This document shows, piece by piece, positions 42,012-50,016 of a DNA stretch of 64,000 nucleotides. The DNA is from Spirochaetales bacterium (GTDB lineage Bacteria; Spirochaetota; Spirochaetia; JABMQR01). Each line of letters opens with the position of its first letter. Position 1 is the stretch's first letter. The position numbers were made by a program, and so were the translations under genes. Under the pieces are notes generated by a model. That model had not been told where the DNA came from. It was given only the letters and a program-made list of their open reading frames with translations, and made no database searches. Location: assembly GCA_018399255.1 (NCBI GenBank), contig JAGYPA010000010.1:1-64000 (forward strand), in the 5' to 3' direction.

Positions 42012-42742
42012 TGGCCGGGACCATACCTGTTGCCGTTCTCATTACAGCGGCAGGATCAAGCACCCGTTTTTCAGATTCTTCAGGGCGCACGGTAAAAAAA
42101 GAATTCCACACCATCAACGGCAAGCCTGTCTTGTGTTTGAGTACTGAGGCCTTTTTCTCGGCACTGAAAGATACAGAATATCGTATAGTAACCGCAGTAA
42201 TCACCTGTCCGCCTGCCGCTGGAATGGTTGAAGCCGTCCGCAGTGTTATGCAGGCAGCCGAAGGCGTAGATCATTCCCGGCTTCTCTATATCCCGGGCGG
42301 GGCCACCCGTCAGAAATCAGTCTGTCTGGGACTGCGGAAGCTGGCGGAACTGTCTGACCGTTCCCCGGAATTTGTCTTTATTCATGATGCTTCGCGCCCC
42401 TGGGTCTCCGGCGCATTGGTGCGGCAGACCATAGAAACTGCCCGCACGCACGGGGGAGCTGCTCCGGCGATACCACTTGTTGACGCGATGAAAAGCATCG
42501 GCAAGGACGGCCTGATAACCGGTCACTACGACCGCAGCCTTTTTGTCAGTATTCAAACCCCCCAGACCTTCCGTTTTCCGGATATTCTGGAGGCTCATGA
42601 GAAAGCCTGCAGCCAGGGTATCTCATGTTTTGATGATACCGAGATTTACACCCTCTGGGGTGGTGAGGTCAAAACAGTTCCCGGCGATGTATCCAACAAA
42701 AAAATTACTTTTTACGAAGATATAGCGGCTGCCGCTCCCTGA
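42011..42742 (+). CDS. ispD: 2-C-methyl-D-erythritol 4-phosphate cytidylyltransferase
   Basis: 243 residues, starting at GTG 42011 with GGAGACATA before it. The nucleotide-binding loop is LITAAGSSTRF, the metal/catalytic region HDASRPWV, and substrate motifs VDAMKSIG and TPQTFRF are present. It makes CDP-ME in the MEP isoprenoid pathway. The 1-bp overlap with carD means coupled translation. ispF follows after 44 bp, so two consecutive non-adjacent MEP steps are together, as in many spirochaetes and other bacteria. Confidence 0.93.
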   Translation: MAGTIPVAVLITAAGSSTRFSDSSGRTVKKEFHTINGKPVLCLSTEAFFSALKDTEYRIVTAVITCPPAAGMVEAVRSVMQAAEGVDHSRLLYIPGGATRQKSVCLGLRKLAELSDRSPEFVFIHDASRPWVSGALVRQTIETARTHGGAAPAIPLVDAMKSIGKDGLITGHYDRSLFVSIQTPQTFRFPDILEAHEKACSQGISCFDDTEIYTLWGGEVKTVPGDVSNKKITFYEDIAAAAP

Positions 42743-42786
42743 GCGCAGCTTTCCCCTTACCACCCTGTCAAGAAAGGAAAGAGTTC

Positions 42787-43278
42787 ATGCGAATAGGTTT
42801 TGGAAGTGACATCCACAGATTGATTCCCGGAAGGAAGCTGATTCTCGGGGGAATAACCGTTGACTCTCCCGTAGGACCTGAGGCTCATTCTGACGGTGAC
42901 GTGCTTGTACATGCGGTAATCGATGCGCTGCTCGGAGCTGCAGCCCTGGGGGATATTGGTGAACTGTTTCCACCCGAAGAGACCCGGTGGAAAGATGCTG
43001 ACAGCTGTGAACTGCTCACCCGGGTCATCCGGCTTGTGGAAGAAGCCGGGTTTATGATTATCAACCTTGATGCAACAATACATCTGGAACGTCCGCGATT
43101 GAGACCCTATAAGGAAAAAATTGTCCGCAATCTTGCAAAAACTCTTGGAATCAGTGCCGATACGGTGTCCATAAAGGCAAAGACCGGAGAACAGGTGGGT
43201 CCTGTCGGACGTTCCGAAGCAGTACAGGCCGATGCCGCAGTACTGCTCGGTACCCCCGAACCGGATATCTGGGTGTAA
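42787..43278 (+). CDS. ispF: 2-C-methyl-D-erythritol 2,4-cyclodiphosphate synthase
   Basis: 163 residues, the normal length. The zinc site is GFGSDIHRL with AHSDGDVLVHAVIDALLGAAALGDIGELFP, and the C-terminal AKTGEQVGPVGR precedes the family signature. It cyclises CDP-ME phosphate to MEcPP. A ribosome site AAGGAAAG lies before ATG 42787. Last gene of the carD-ispD-ispF operon; it converges on the RecA-like gene with a 44-bp gap that has no obvious terminator. Confidence 0.96.
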   Translation: MRIGFGSDIHRLIPGRKLILGGITVDSPVGPEAHSDGDVLVHAVIDALLGAAALGDIGELFPPEETRWKDADSCELLTRVIRLVEEAGFMIINLDATIHLERPRLRPYKEKIVRNLAKTLGISADTVSIKAKTGEQVGPVGRSEAVQADAAVLLGTPEPDIWV

Positions 43279-43322
43279 CCCAGCCGCAGTTACCGACCGG
43301 GGAGAAGCTGCTTATTATATTG

Positions 43323-44051
43323 TCAGACGGGGTCCCCCGCACCCTGCACATCTTCTGATATGAGGAGGGTTTTTGGATCGAGCCTCAGCGCCATTTTTAT
43401 CGGCTCGTTATTTCCATGATCCCTTACAGCGGTTAATACAACATGATCCTCCTGATACTTAAGTCCTATCAGAACATCAAACTTGTCAGCAATCGGAATC
43501 AGCGTGAGCGGGATGCCGTACTGGTCGACACCGGCATCTTTTATTACCGGTGATACACTGAACCAGATTTCAATATTCAGCTCTTCGGCAAAGGCCTTTA
43601 TTCTATTCAGATCCTCTTCACTGACAACGGTCATTTTATAGCCGTCAAAGAAGACTGCATCAGCTTTAAAGCCGCCATCCTTGACCATAGCGCGAAGGCT
43701 GCTGATTATCTGATCGACTGTTACATTATCCTGGCTGAAATTAATGATAACCCGATGCTTGATGATTTCATCATGCACCTCCATCGCATTCTCGAGATCT
43801 CGTACCTTGGAAATCTCCTTAAAAATATCTTCATACCAGGAAATTACATGATTAACATTCTGGGAAAATGAGACATGGATCACCTGCTCATTTCTAAATA
43901 ATTTATCGGTTGCCATGTGCACCAGGCAGGCAGTTTTTCCAATTCCATGACGCGAGGCAATAACCCCGAGCTTTCCTTTTCCTAAGCCGCCGTGAATTGA
44001 TTTCTCAAAAATCCTCAGCGGACTCCGCTTAATCAGCTCTTCTTTAACCAT
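43323..44051 (-). CDS. RecA/DnaB-like P-loop ATPase, unknown function
   Basis: 242 residues of the RecA/DnaB-helicase C-terminal type: a P-loop ASRHGIGKTA at about 32-41 and Walker B-like ADAVFFDGYKM at about 129-139, with a sensor-like IWFSVSPVIK strand. No DNA-helicase N-terminal domain is present. I recall uncharacterised homologues in other spirochaetes, but cannot verify it. It starts after AAGGAG, 34 bp downstream of fusA on the same strand, so it is probably co-transcribed with the translation factor. A function in translation or DNA handling is open. Confidence 0.72.
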   Translation of the reverse strand: MVKEELIKRSPLRIFEKSIHGGLGKGKLGVIASRHGIGKTACLVHMATDKLFRNEQVIHVSFSQNVNHVISWYEDIFKEISKVRDLENAMEVHDEIIKHRVIINFSQDNVTVDQIISSLRAMVKDGGFKADAVFFDGYKMTVVSEEDLNRIKAFAEELNIEIWFSVSPVIKDAGVDQYGIPLTLIPIADKFDVLIGLKYQEDHVVLTAVRDHGNNEPIKMALRLDPKTLLISEDVQGAGDPV

Positions 44052-44085
44052 TTATTTTCTCCTTACGCTGGTCAGGGTTCAGTTA

Positions 44086-46173
44086 TTACTTGCCGGCATC
44101 CTTGCGCCGTTTTTCTTCGTAGGCTTTCTTCAGCTCATCAGCGATACTCTGCGGCACTCTGCCGTATTTTGCAAATTCCATGGTATATTCCGCCTTCCCT
44201 TGAGTAAGGGAGCGCAAGTTTGTAGAATACCCGAACATTTCGCTGAGCGGCACCTCGGCTTCAACCACACAGAAAGTAGTTTCCTCCACTGCACTGATAA
44301 TTATACCACGTCTCTGGTTTATGCTTGCAAAGATATTCCCTTGAAATTCTGTCGGCCCCTCAACGGTAACCCTCATAATCGGTTCCAGAATTACCGGCTT
44401 TGCACGGGGATAGACTTCCCGGAAGGCTCCCAGTGCCGCAGTCTGAAAGGCCATGTCGGAAGAGTCCACATTATGATACTGACCGTCATTAATGGTAACC
44501 TTCACCCCGACAATCGGGAAGCCGATCAGGGTACCCTTCTTTACCGCCTCCTGAAAACCCTTGTTACAGGAGGGGATGTATTCAGTAGGAATTACTCCAC
44601 CCTTGATATTGTCAACAAATTCGTAATTGCCTTCTTCCAGCGGTTCGATGAATCCGGCTACCCGGCCGTACTGTCCGGATCCTCCAGTCTGCTTTTTGTG
44701 GGTATAATTGAAATCTGCAGTCTGGCTGATGGTTTCACGATATGCAACCTGCGGGCGGCCGGACTCCACCTGAGCTTTGTATTCCCGCTTCATCCGTTCA
44801 ATGTAGACTTCCAGATGAAGCTCTCCCATACCCTGGATAATAGTCTGATTCGATTCTGGATCGACAAAGGTACGGAAGGTGGGATCTTCCTTGGTGAAGC
44901 GGTTGAGCGCTTTTGCCATATTGTCGGCCGATTTCTTATCCACCGGATCAATAGCAAGACTGATAACCGGGTTCGGTACAAACATACTGGTCATCGAGTA
45001 GTTGAGACTTGGCGCACAGAAGGTATCTCCCGAAGCGCACTCAATGCCAAAAAGAGCTGCAATGTCGCCGCAGCCGGCACCCTGAATATCTTCCATGGAA
45101 TTGGCATGCATTTTAATCAGACGTCCGACTTTAAACTTCCTTCTTGAGCGGACATTATAAAGATCATCACCTTTTTTAATTGCACCCTGATAGACACGAA
45201 TATAGGTCAGCTGCCCGTACTGTCCATCCTCGAGCTTGAAAGCCAGCGCAACAGTAGGTTTTGCCTGATTCGACTCGAGCACCACTTCCTGCTCTTCATG
45301 GTCAAGATCGAGCGCCCGATTCTCTACCTGCGTCGGATTGGGAAGAAACTGCAGAACTGAATCCATCAAGGGCTGAATACCTTTGTTCTTGTAGGCAGAA
45401 CCCATCAGGACGGGAGTCAGGTCGAGAGAAAGAGTTCCAATCCGTACGGCTTCAACTATCAGCTCTTCAGTAACCTCTTCCTCGAGCATGGCCATCATCA
45501 GGTCATCGGAAAAGAGCGAGACTGCGTCGAGCATTTCCATGCGCTTATTCTGCGCCTCACTGAGCAGTTCTGCCGGTATATCTGCATATCTGATTTCTTC
45601 GCCCTGGGGTCCGTCAAAATAGATTGCCTTCATCTTGATCAGGTCTACTACTCCCTGGAGGCGATCTTCCAGACCGATGGGGATCTGCATCAGAACGGCA
45701 TTGTGGCCCAGCTTGCTGATCAGCTGATCCTTGACTTTATACGGGTTGGCGCCGGTACGGTCACACTTGTTGATAAAGGCAACCCGGGGAACATTGTAGC
45801 GCTTCATCTGCCGGTCTACGGTGATGGACTGCGACTGGACTCCGCCGACCGAGCAGAGCACCAGCACGGCTCCGTCCAGGACGCGAAGCGAACGCTCTAC
45901 TTCTATCGTGAAATCAACATGCCCGGGAGTATCAATGATATTGATGTCATGATCCTTCCAGGTAACATTTGTTGCTGCTGAGGCAATAGTGATTCCCCGC
46001 TCCTTCTCGAGCTCCATAGAGTCCATGGTAGCCCCTACCCCGTCTTTGCCCCGGACTTCGTGAATAGCATGTATCCTGTTGCAATAAAAAAGGATACGTT
46101 CGGTCAGGGTTGTTTTCCCCGAATCAATATGGGCACTTATGCCTATATTTCTCATCCTGCTGAGTTCTGCCAT
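44086..46173 (-). CDS. fusA: elongation factor G, mitochondrial EFG1-like (spirochaete EF-G1)
   Basis: 695 residues. G1 is AHIDSGKTT, followed by [44 protein letters not shown], which is the mitochondrial EFG1 pattern, not the canonical AHIDAGKTT...HDGAATMDWM of E. coli. G3 DTPGHVDFT and G4 NKCDRTG are normal. Domains II-V are complete. Spirochaetes are known to carry two such factors, one for translocation (EFG1-like) and one for ribosome recycling; this is the translocation type by sequence. GAGGAAAG precedes the start and overlaps the stop of a 40-codon reading frame. Confidence 0.94.
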   Translation of the reverse strand: MAELSRMRNIGISAHIDSGKTTLTERILFYCNRIHAIHEVRGKDGVGATMDSMELEKERGITIASAATNVTWKDHDINIIDTPGHVDFTIEVERSLRVLDGAVLVLCSVGGVQSQSITVDRQMKRYNVPRVAFINKCDRTGANPYKVKDQLISKLGHNAVLMQIPIGLEDRLQGVVDLIKMKAIYFDGPQGEEIRYADIPAELLSEAQNKRMEMLDAVSLFSDDLMMAMLEEEVTEELIVEAVRIGTLSLDLTPVLMGSAYKNKGIQPLMDSVLQFLPNPTQVENRALDLDHEEQEVVLESNQAKPTVALAFKLEDGQYGQLTYIRVYQGAIKKGDDLYNVRSRRKFKVGRLIKMHANSMEDIQGAGCGDIAALFGIECASGDTFCAPSLNYSMTSMFVPNPVISLAIDPVDKKSADNMAKALNRFTKEDPTFRTFVDPESNQTIIQGMGELHLEVYIERMKREYKAQVESGRPQVAYRETISQTADFNYTHKKQTGGSGQYGRVAGFIEPLEEGNYEFVDNIKGGVIPTEYIPSCNKGFQEAVKKGTLIGFPIVGVKVTINDGQYHNVDSSDMAFQTAALGAFREVYPRAKPVILEPIMRVTVEGPTEFQGNIFASINQRRGIIISAVEETTFCVVEAEVPLSEMFGYSTNLRSLTQGKAEYTMEFAKYGRVPQSIADELKKAYEEKRRKDAGK

Positions 46174-46183
46174 AGTTCTTTCC

Positions 46184-46306
46184 TCATAATTTTGCCGTTT
46201 CCGCAGAGTCCTCCGGTATTACGGACGCTTTTACGTTTCCGGTCAGTCTTTGCAGCCCGGTATTGTCAGGTACCATCATGTAGTCAAGCTGCTGAATCGT
46301 AATCAT
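46184..46306 (-). CDS. candidate 40-aa small ORF upstream of fusA
   Basis: ATG 46304-46306 to TGA 46184-46186 encodes 40 residues starting [17 protein letters not shown] and ending in AETAKL. The stop overlaps the fusA ribosome site (ATGAGGAAAG), so translation of the two could be coupled. AAAGGA lies 13 nt upstream of the ATG, which is far. No family is recognised. It may be a chance frame in the long (384-bp) gap between fusA and the HIT gene. Conservation in other spirochaetes would decide. Confidence 0.35.
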   Translation of the reverse strand: MITIQQLDYMMVPDNTGLQRLTGNVKASVIPEDSAETAKL

Positions 46307-46366
46307 CTATATCAGTAAATCCTTTCAATTTCTGTACAAGGAAGAAAGGATATTTTCACGGCACAG

Positions 46367-46393
46367 CCGATGTCCATTTTACCGGGACATCGG
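46367..46393. other. 9-bp-stem dyad between fusA and the HIT gene
   Basis: CCGATGTCC (46367-46375) and GGACATCGG (46385-46393) with a 9-nt loop. No T-tract on either side. It lies between the two divergent promoters and may be an operator. The remainder of the 46307-46447 stretch is featureless. Confidence 0.45.
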
Positions 46394-46447
46394 AAGAGGA
46401 TTCTAGTACAGTTGCAAGTTTTATTCAATCCCTTTTGTGTTAAATAT

Positions 46448-46475
46448 TTGCATGAAACAGTTTTCAGTGTATAGT
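46448..46475 (+). promoter_or_regulatory. promoter of the HIT gene
   Basis: TTGCAT (46448-46453), 16 bp, TATAGT (46470-46475); start near 46482 and a leader of about 75 nt with AAAGGAGG before GTG 46558. Confidence 0.5.
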
Positions 46476-46557
46476 ATGATGAGGCAATTTCAGAATACTT
46501 CGTATTTTAAGATATTTCCTCGTATGTGAAATACAAACAAAAGCAAAGGAGGCCCCT

Positions 46558-46959
46558 GTGTCAACATTGTTCACCCGCATTATCGAGGATGAAATTCCCT
46601 CTGTCCGTATATATGAGGACGAGCTTTGCATTGCCATTTTAGACATCGCGCCGGTCAATAAAGGCCACTTTCTGGTTATCGCCCGCAATGAATACGAGAC
46701 GGTGCTGGACTGCCCGGATACCGTACTCTCCCACCTTATAATCACCGCAAAACAGCTGGCTGAAAAAATGAAAAGCCGGCTGGCCTGTGACGGCTTCAAT
46801 ATCATGATTAACAACGGAGCTGCATCCGGTCAGGAAGTTCCGCATCTCCATATTCATGTAATTCCCCGCTTTTCCCAAGATGGAAAATCTCCGGTAATGC
46901 GGAAGGAGACGTATAAGGAAAATGAGATGGTGACGTTCGGGAAGCTCCTTACTGACTGA
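46558..46959 (+). CDS. HIT family protein (histidine triad nucleotide hydrolase/transferase)
   Basis: 133 residues starting at GTG 46558, five bases after AGGAGG. The fold follows CIAILDIAPVNKGHFLVIARNEYETVLD, and the catalytic triad is HLHIHVIPR at about residues 100-108, preceded by the NNGAASGQEV loop. It hydrolyses AMP-lysine or other nucleotidyl amides (Hint-like) or dinucleoside polyphosphates; the exact substrate is not clear. It ends 1 bp from the stop of the convergent GH13 gene. Confidence 0.9.
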   Translation: MSTLFTRIIEDEIPSVRIYEDELCIAILDIAPVNKGHFLVIARNEYETVLDCPDTVLSHLIITAKQLAEKMKSRLACDGFNIMINNGAASGQEVPHLHIHVIPRFSQDGKSPVMRKETYKENEMVTFGKLLTD

Positions 46960-46960
46960 T

Positions 46961-48874
46961 TCAGCGCAGCTGATCCTCCAGGCGGCAGCGGTAAAGCATG
47001 CTCTGCCGCGGCTGCAGCTCAGCGTGAAGCATTCCCCCGGCAATTAACCCCTGTTTGCCGCTGAAGACGTCAACCGCATCCACCGCCCCCACAGCGGCAG
47101 CCGGTATCAGTATCCCGGCAGCAGTCTCCTGGCGATTGAGAACCAGGATGAATCCGGTTTCGTTGAGGAACCGGCTGAAGACCAGCTGCTCCCCGGCAGC
47201 ATAGAGAATTTTCCACCCCCCTTCTGCCAAAGCCGGCTCAGAGCTTTTCAGGCGTCCGAGCGTTTTGTAAAGATGCAGAAACTCCGCCCTCTGCTTTTCC
47301 GGATTCCATTCCATGGCATATCGGGCACCCTCGACACTGTGAACATGTCCAGCCAGCCCGACCTCATCACCGTAGTAATAATTTACCGCACCGGGCAGCA
47401 GAAAAAGCAGCATAATCATACCCCGATAGATTTCCCAGTCAAAAACATCCGCATTATTGTGAAAACGAGGAGTATCGTGGCAGTCCAGCAGGTTGAAAGC
47501 GCGATATGCCAGCTGATTGGGAATTCTGGATATGCGTATCCTCAGTGCTTCAGCCAGTTCTTCTGCCGAAATCTTCCTGCCCGGCTGAGGGCTGTGTCCC
47601 CAGTTATCATTCAAAAACCTGTCCCGTTCACCGGCCCATGCACGCAGCAGTCGGCCTGATCCGAAAAAATTCATAGCCCCATCCCACTGATCGCCCTGGA
47701 CATAGCTTATAGGGTCCTCCCAGTGCTCACCAATAAGATACGCCTGGTCATTCTCCTCTTTCGCAGCAGCCCTGACTTCCCTCCATATATCATGGCAATA
47801 CTGATCCTGCCGATAACGGCCAACCTGCGGGGCAACGTCAAAGCGCCATCCGTCGATGCTATAGGGCGGTTTCAGGAATTTACGAACCATGGAATCTTCA
47901 TCCCTCCAAAGCAGCTCCCTCAATTCCCCACTGGAATAATTCAGCTGGGGGAGGGTTGGCACATCAAACCAATAGACATAACGGCCACTATCTGCCTTTT
48001 CGCTTCCGGTCTCTTCAGCCCGGTAATAAAAACCCGCCTCCCGGCTCTCCGGATCTTCCAGAGCCCGGACAAACCAGGGATGATCGATCCCGGTATGGTT
48101 AATAGATACGTCAATGACCGCCCTGATTCCGGCATCGTGCAGGGCATGCATGAGATCCGCCAGCGCCTCATCGCCCCCCAGATGCTCATCAACGTGAAAA
48201 TAGTCAGTACAATCGTAACGATGGTTGGTCCGTGCCTGGAAAATGGGGTTGATATAGAGGGCAGTAACCCCCAGGTCCTTAAAATAGGGAATTGCCTCAC
48301 GAATACCGGCCAGATCTCCATTAAAGAAATCCAGACAGCGCCCTTCGTCATATTCAGGCGGAATCGTTCCCCATTCAAGGGCCTTGGCTGTACCCCCGTC
48401 AAAAGAATATTCCCCTGTACGAACGCCGCAGGAAGGATCTCCCTTTTCCTTACGGAACCGGTCTGGAAAAATCTGATAGAATACCGCCCCGGGCACCCAG
48501 ACCGGATTATCGAAGTCGGCGATAATGACAAAATCGTTATCTTCTGTCTGATGCATCCGGGTAACGGCCCGCTGGGAATAGAAAAAAAACCCCTCGTCTG
48601 TCTGCAGTTCAAACGAATACTGAAGCCGGGGAGTTTCCATGGCAATGTCGACACGGTACCAGGTGAAAAACAGCCCTTCTCCCTCCCGCTCGCTATCTTT
48701 CTTCATAGCGTACCGCTGACTGATGCCCTGCGTTACTGCATGCAGAACAACAGCTGCCGCAGGGCTTTCTTTGGAAAACCTTATCCGGACAATTATCGTT
48801 TCCCCGAACACCGGATAGGGATTTGAGACAAACTGGCTGTTGACTTCCGAGTAGATGGTATCTGTCCAATTCAT
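46961..48874 (-). CDS. GH13 alpha-glucosidase / neopullulanase-like enzyme
   Basis: 637 residues, no signal peptide, so cytosolic. An N-terminal beta domain of about 130 residues (CBM34-like) precedes the TIM barrel. Conserved regions are VIDVSINH (I), DGWRFDVA with the nucleophile Asp (II), YLIGEHW with the acid/base Glu (III) and LLDCHDTPR with the transition-state Asp (IV). The layout matches neopullulanase/cyclomaltodextrinase (GH13_20). It cleaves imported maltodextrins. It is the last gene of the starch operon, 46 bp after lacI, with CAGGAG before the start. Confidence 0.9.
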   Translation of the reverse strand: MNWTDTIYSEVNSQFVSNPYPVFGETIIVRIRFSKESPAAAVVLHAVTQGISQRYAMKKDSEREGEGLFFTWYRVDIAMETPRLQYSFELQTDEGFFFYSQRAVTRMHQTEDNDFVIIADFDNPVWVPGAVFYQIFPDRFRKEKGDPSCGVRTGEYSFDGGTAKALEWGTIPPEYDEGRCLDFFNGDLAGIREAIPYFKDLGVTALYINPIFQARTNHRYDCTDYFHVDEHLGGDEALADLMHALHDAGIRAVIDVSINHTGIDHPWFVRALEDPESREAGFYYRAEETGSEKADSGRYVYWFDVPTLPQLNYSSGELRELLWRDEDSMVRKFLKPPYSIDGWRFDVAPQVGRYRQDQYCHDIWREVRAAAKEENDQAYLIGEHWEDPISYVQGDQWDGAMNFFGSGRLLRAWAGERDRFLNDNWGHSPQPGRKISAEELAEALRIRISRIPNQLAYRAFNLLDCHDTPRFHNNADVFDWEIYRGMIMLLFLLPGAVNYYYGDEVGLAGHVHSVEGARYAMEWNPEKQRAEFLHLYKTLGRLKSSEPALAEGGWKILYAAGEQLVFSRFLNETGFILVLNRQETAAGILIPAAAVGAVDAVDVFSGKQGLIAGGMLHAELQPRQSMLYRCRLEDQLR

Positions 48875-48889
48875 GTCTGCTCCTGGAGA

Positions 48890-48917
48890 ATTATTCTGAG
48901 GATTATTCTGAGGATTA
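48890..48917. repeat. 12-bp tandem repeat, 2.3 copies, before the GH13 gene
   Basis: ATTATTCTGAGG at 48890-48901 and 48902-48913, then ATTA (48914-48917). It lies in the lacI-GH13 gap just upstream of the GH13 ribosome site. Confidence 0.65.
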
Positions 48918-48920
48918 CGG

Positions 48921-49976
48921 TTATCCTATAGCTGCGGTATGAACGGAACCCAGCGATTCTCGCTCTATTATTCTATAGGGAACAATAATATGGGTCTGAG
49001 GAATATCGTCCCCCCGTATCAGCTGAAAAATCAGTTCGGCAGCCTGACGTCCTTTTTCCCCGCCCGGCTGGTCAACTGTTGTAAGCGATGGGGTAACCAG
49101 GGCCGATTCTATGATATTGTCAAATCCAACCAGCGATACGTCCGCAGGAATCTGTATTCCCAGAGCCTGCAGTTCCTGCTGCATCCCAATGGCTATAATA
49201 TCACTCATACAGACGAGCGCTGTGGGACGTTCTTCAAGCTGCATAAACTGGCCGACAGCACTGCGCCCCCCCTCCATCGTACAGGCGGCCGGAATGATAG
49301 TCACGCAAGATGCATCAAAACACAAACCATACTCAGCCAGAGCATCGCTGTACCCGCTCATGCGAAAATCGGTCACACTGTCATGCAGCCCCATAAACTC
49401 CTCACTTTCCATGAGGGAGATCACCGCGATTCTTCGATGTCCGGCTTCCAGCACCTTCCGCATGATATCCCTCGCAGCAAAGCGATCCTTGATATTGATG
49501 CTCGGCATATCGGCAGAGGGTGAGCCATCGATGGTCACATAGGGAATTTTCCGCTGCTGAATTATCTGGACCACCTTCATCTCAGCTTCCATGCCCAGAG
49601 TTATGAGCCCGTCAACGGCAGCCGCCCGAACGGCATCGGAAACACTCTCATTGAGCGGGGGAATCAGGGTAAGGGTATAGCCGTATTTCTGACAGACAGA
49701 ACCGACACCCTGTATAACCTGCGTTATAAAAGGATTACGAAGGGCACTGTTAATGAGATGCGGCAGCAGAATACCAATAGTATGATGCCGCTGCAGCGAG
49801 AAATTACGGGCCAGGGGATCCGGAATATAGCCGAGTTCCTCAGCCGCTTTCATAATCGCTTCCCGGGCCTTAACGGAAATGCGACCTGGTTCATTGAAGG
49901 CAAAAGATACTGAGGTCTTAGAATATCCCGATATGCGGGCTATATCTTTTATCGTTACCCTTCGGCTGCTGCTCAT
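48921..49976 (-). CDS. LacI-family transcriptional regulator
   Basis: 351 residues. The HTH is KDIARISGYSKTSVSFAFNEPGRISVKAREAIMKAAEELGYIPDPLARN (about 7-56) with the hinge after it, and a periplasmic-binding-like core follows (HTIGILLPHLINSALRNPFITQVIQGV). It lies inside the starch operon between GH57 and GH13, so it is probably the operon's own regulator, binding TAAACCGGTTTA sites at malE. Maltose or maltodextrin as inducer is an inference. AGAGGTATC precedes the start. Confidence 0.9.
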   Translation of the reverse strand: MSSSRRVTIKDIARISGYSKTSVSFAFNEPGRISVKAREAIMKAAEELGYIPDPLARNFSLQRHHTIGILLPHLINSALRNPFITQVIQGVGSVCQKYGYTLTLIPPLNESVSDAVRAAAVDGLITLGMEAEMKVVQIIQQRKIPYVTIDGSPSADMPSINIKDRFAARDIMRKVLEAGHRRIAVISLMESEEFMGLHDSVTDFRMSGYSDALAEYGLCFDASCVTIIPAACTMEGGRSAVGQFMQLEERPTALVCMSDIIAIGMQQELQALGIQIPADVSLVGFDNIIESALVTPSLTTVDQPGGEKGRQAAELIFQLIRGDDIPQTHIIVPYRIIERESLGSVHTAAIG

Positions 49977-50016
49977 GATACCTCTTTCTCTTTATCTCAT
50001 TATTTTATGCCAGATT

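Noticed and set aside
44200-45147. 315-codon plus-strand frame opposite fusA
   Set aside because: Antisense to the highly conserved EF-G sequence; long only because of codon composition.
47723-48826. 367-codon plus-strand frame opposite the GH13 gene
   Set aside because: Antisense shadow; the minus strand has all four GH13 regions.
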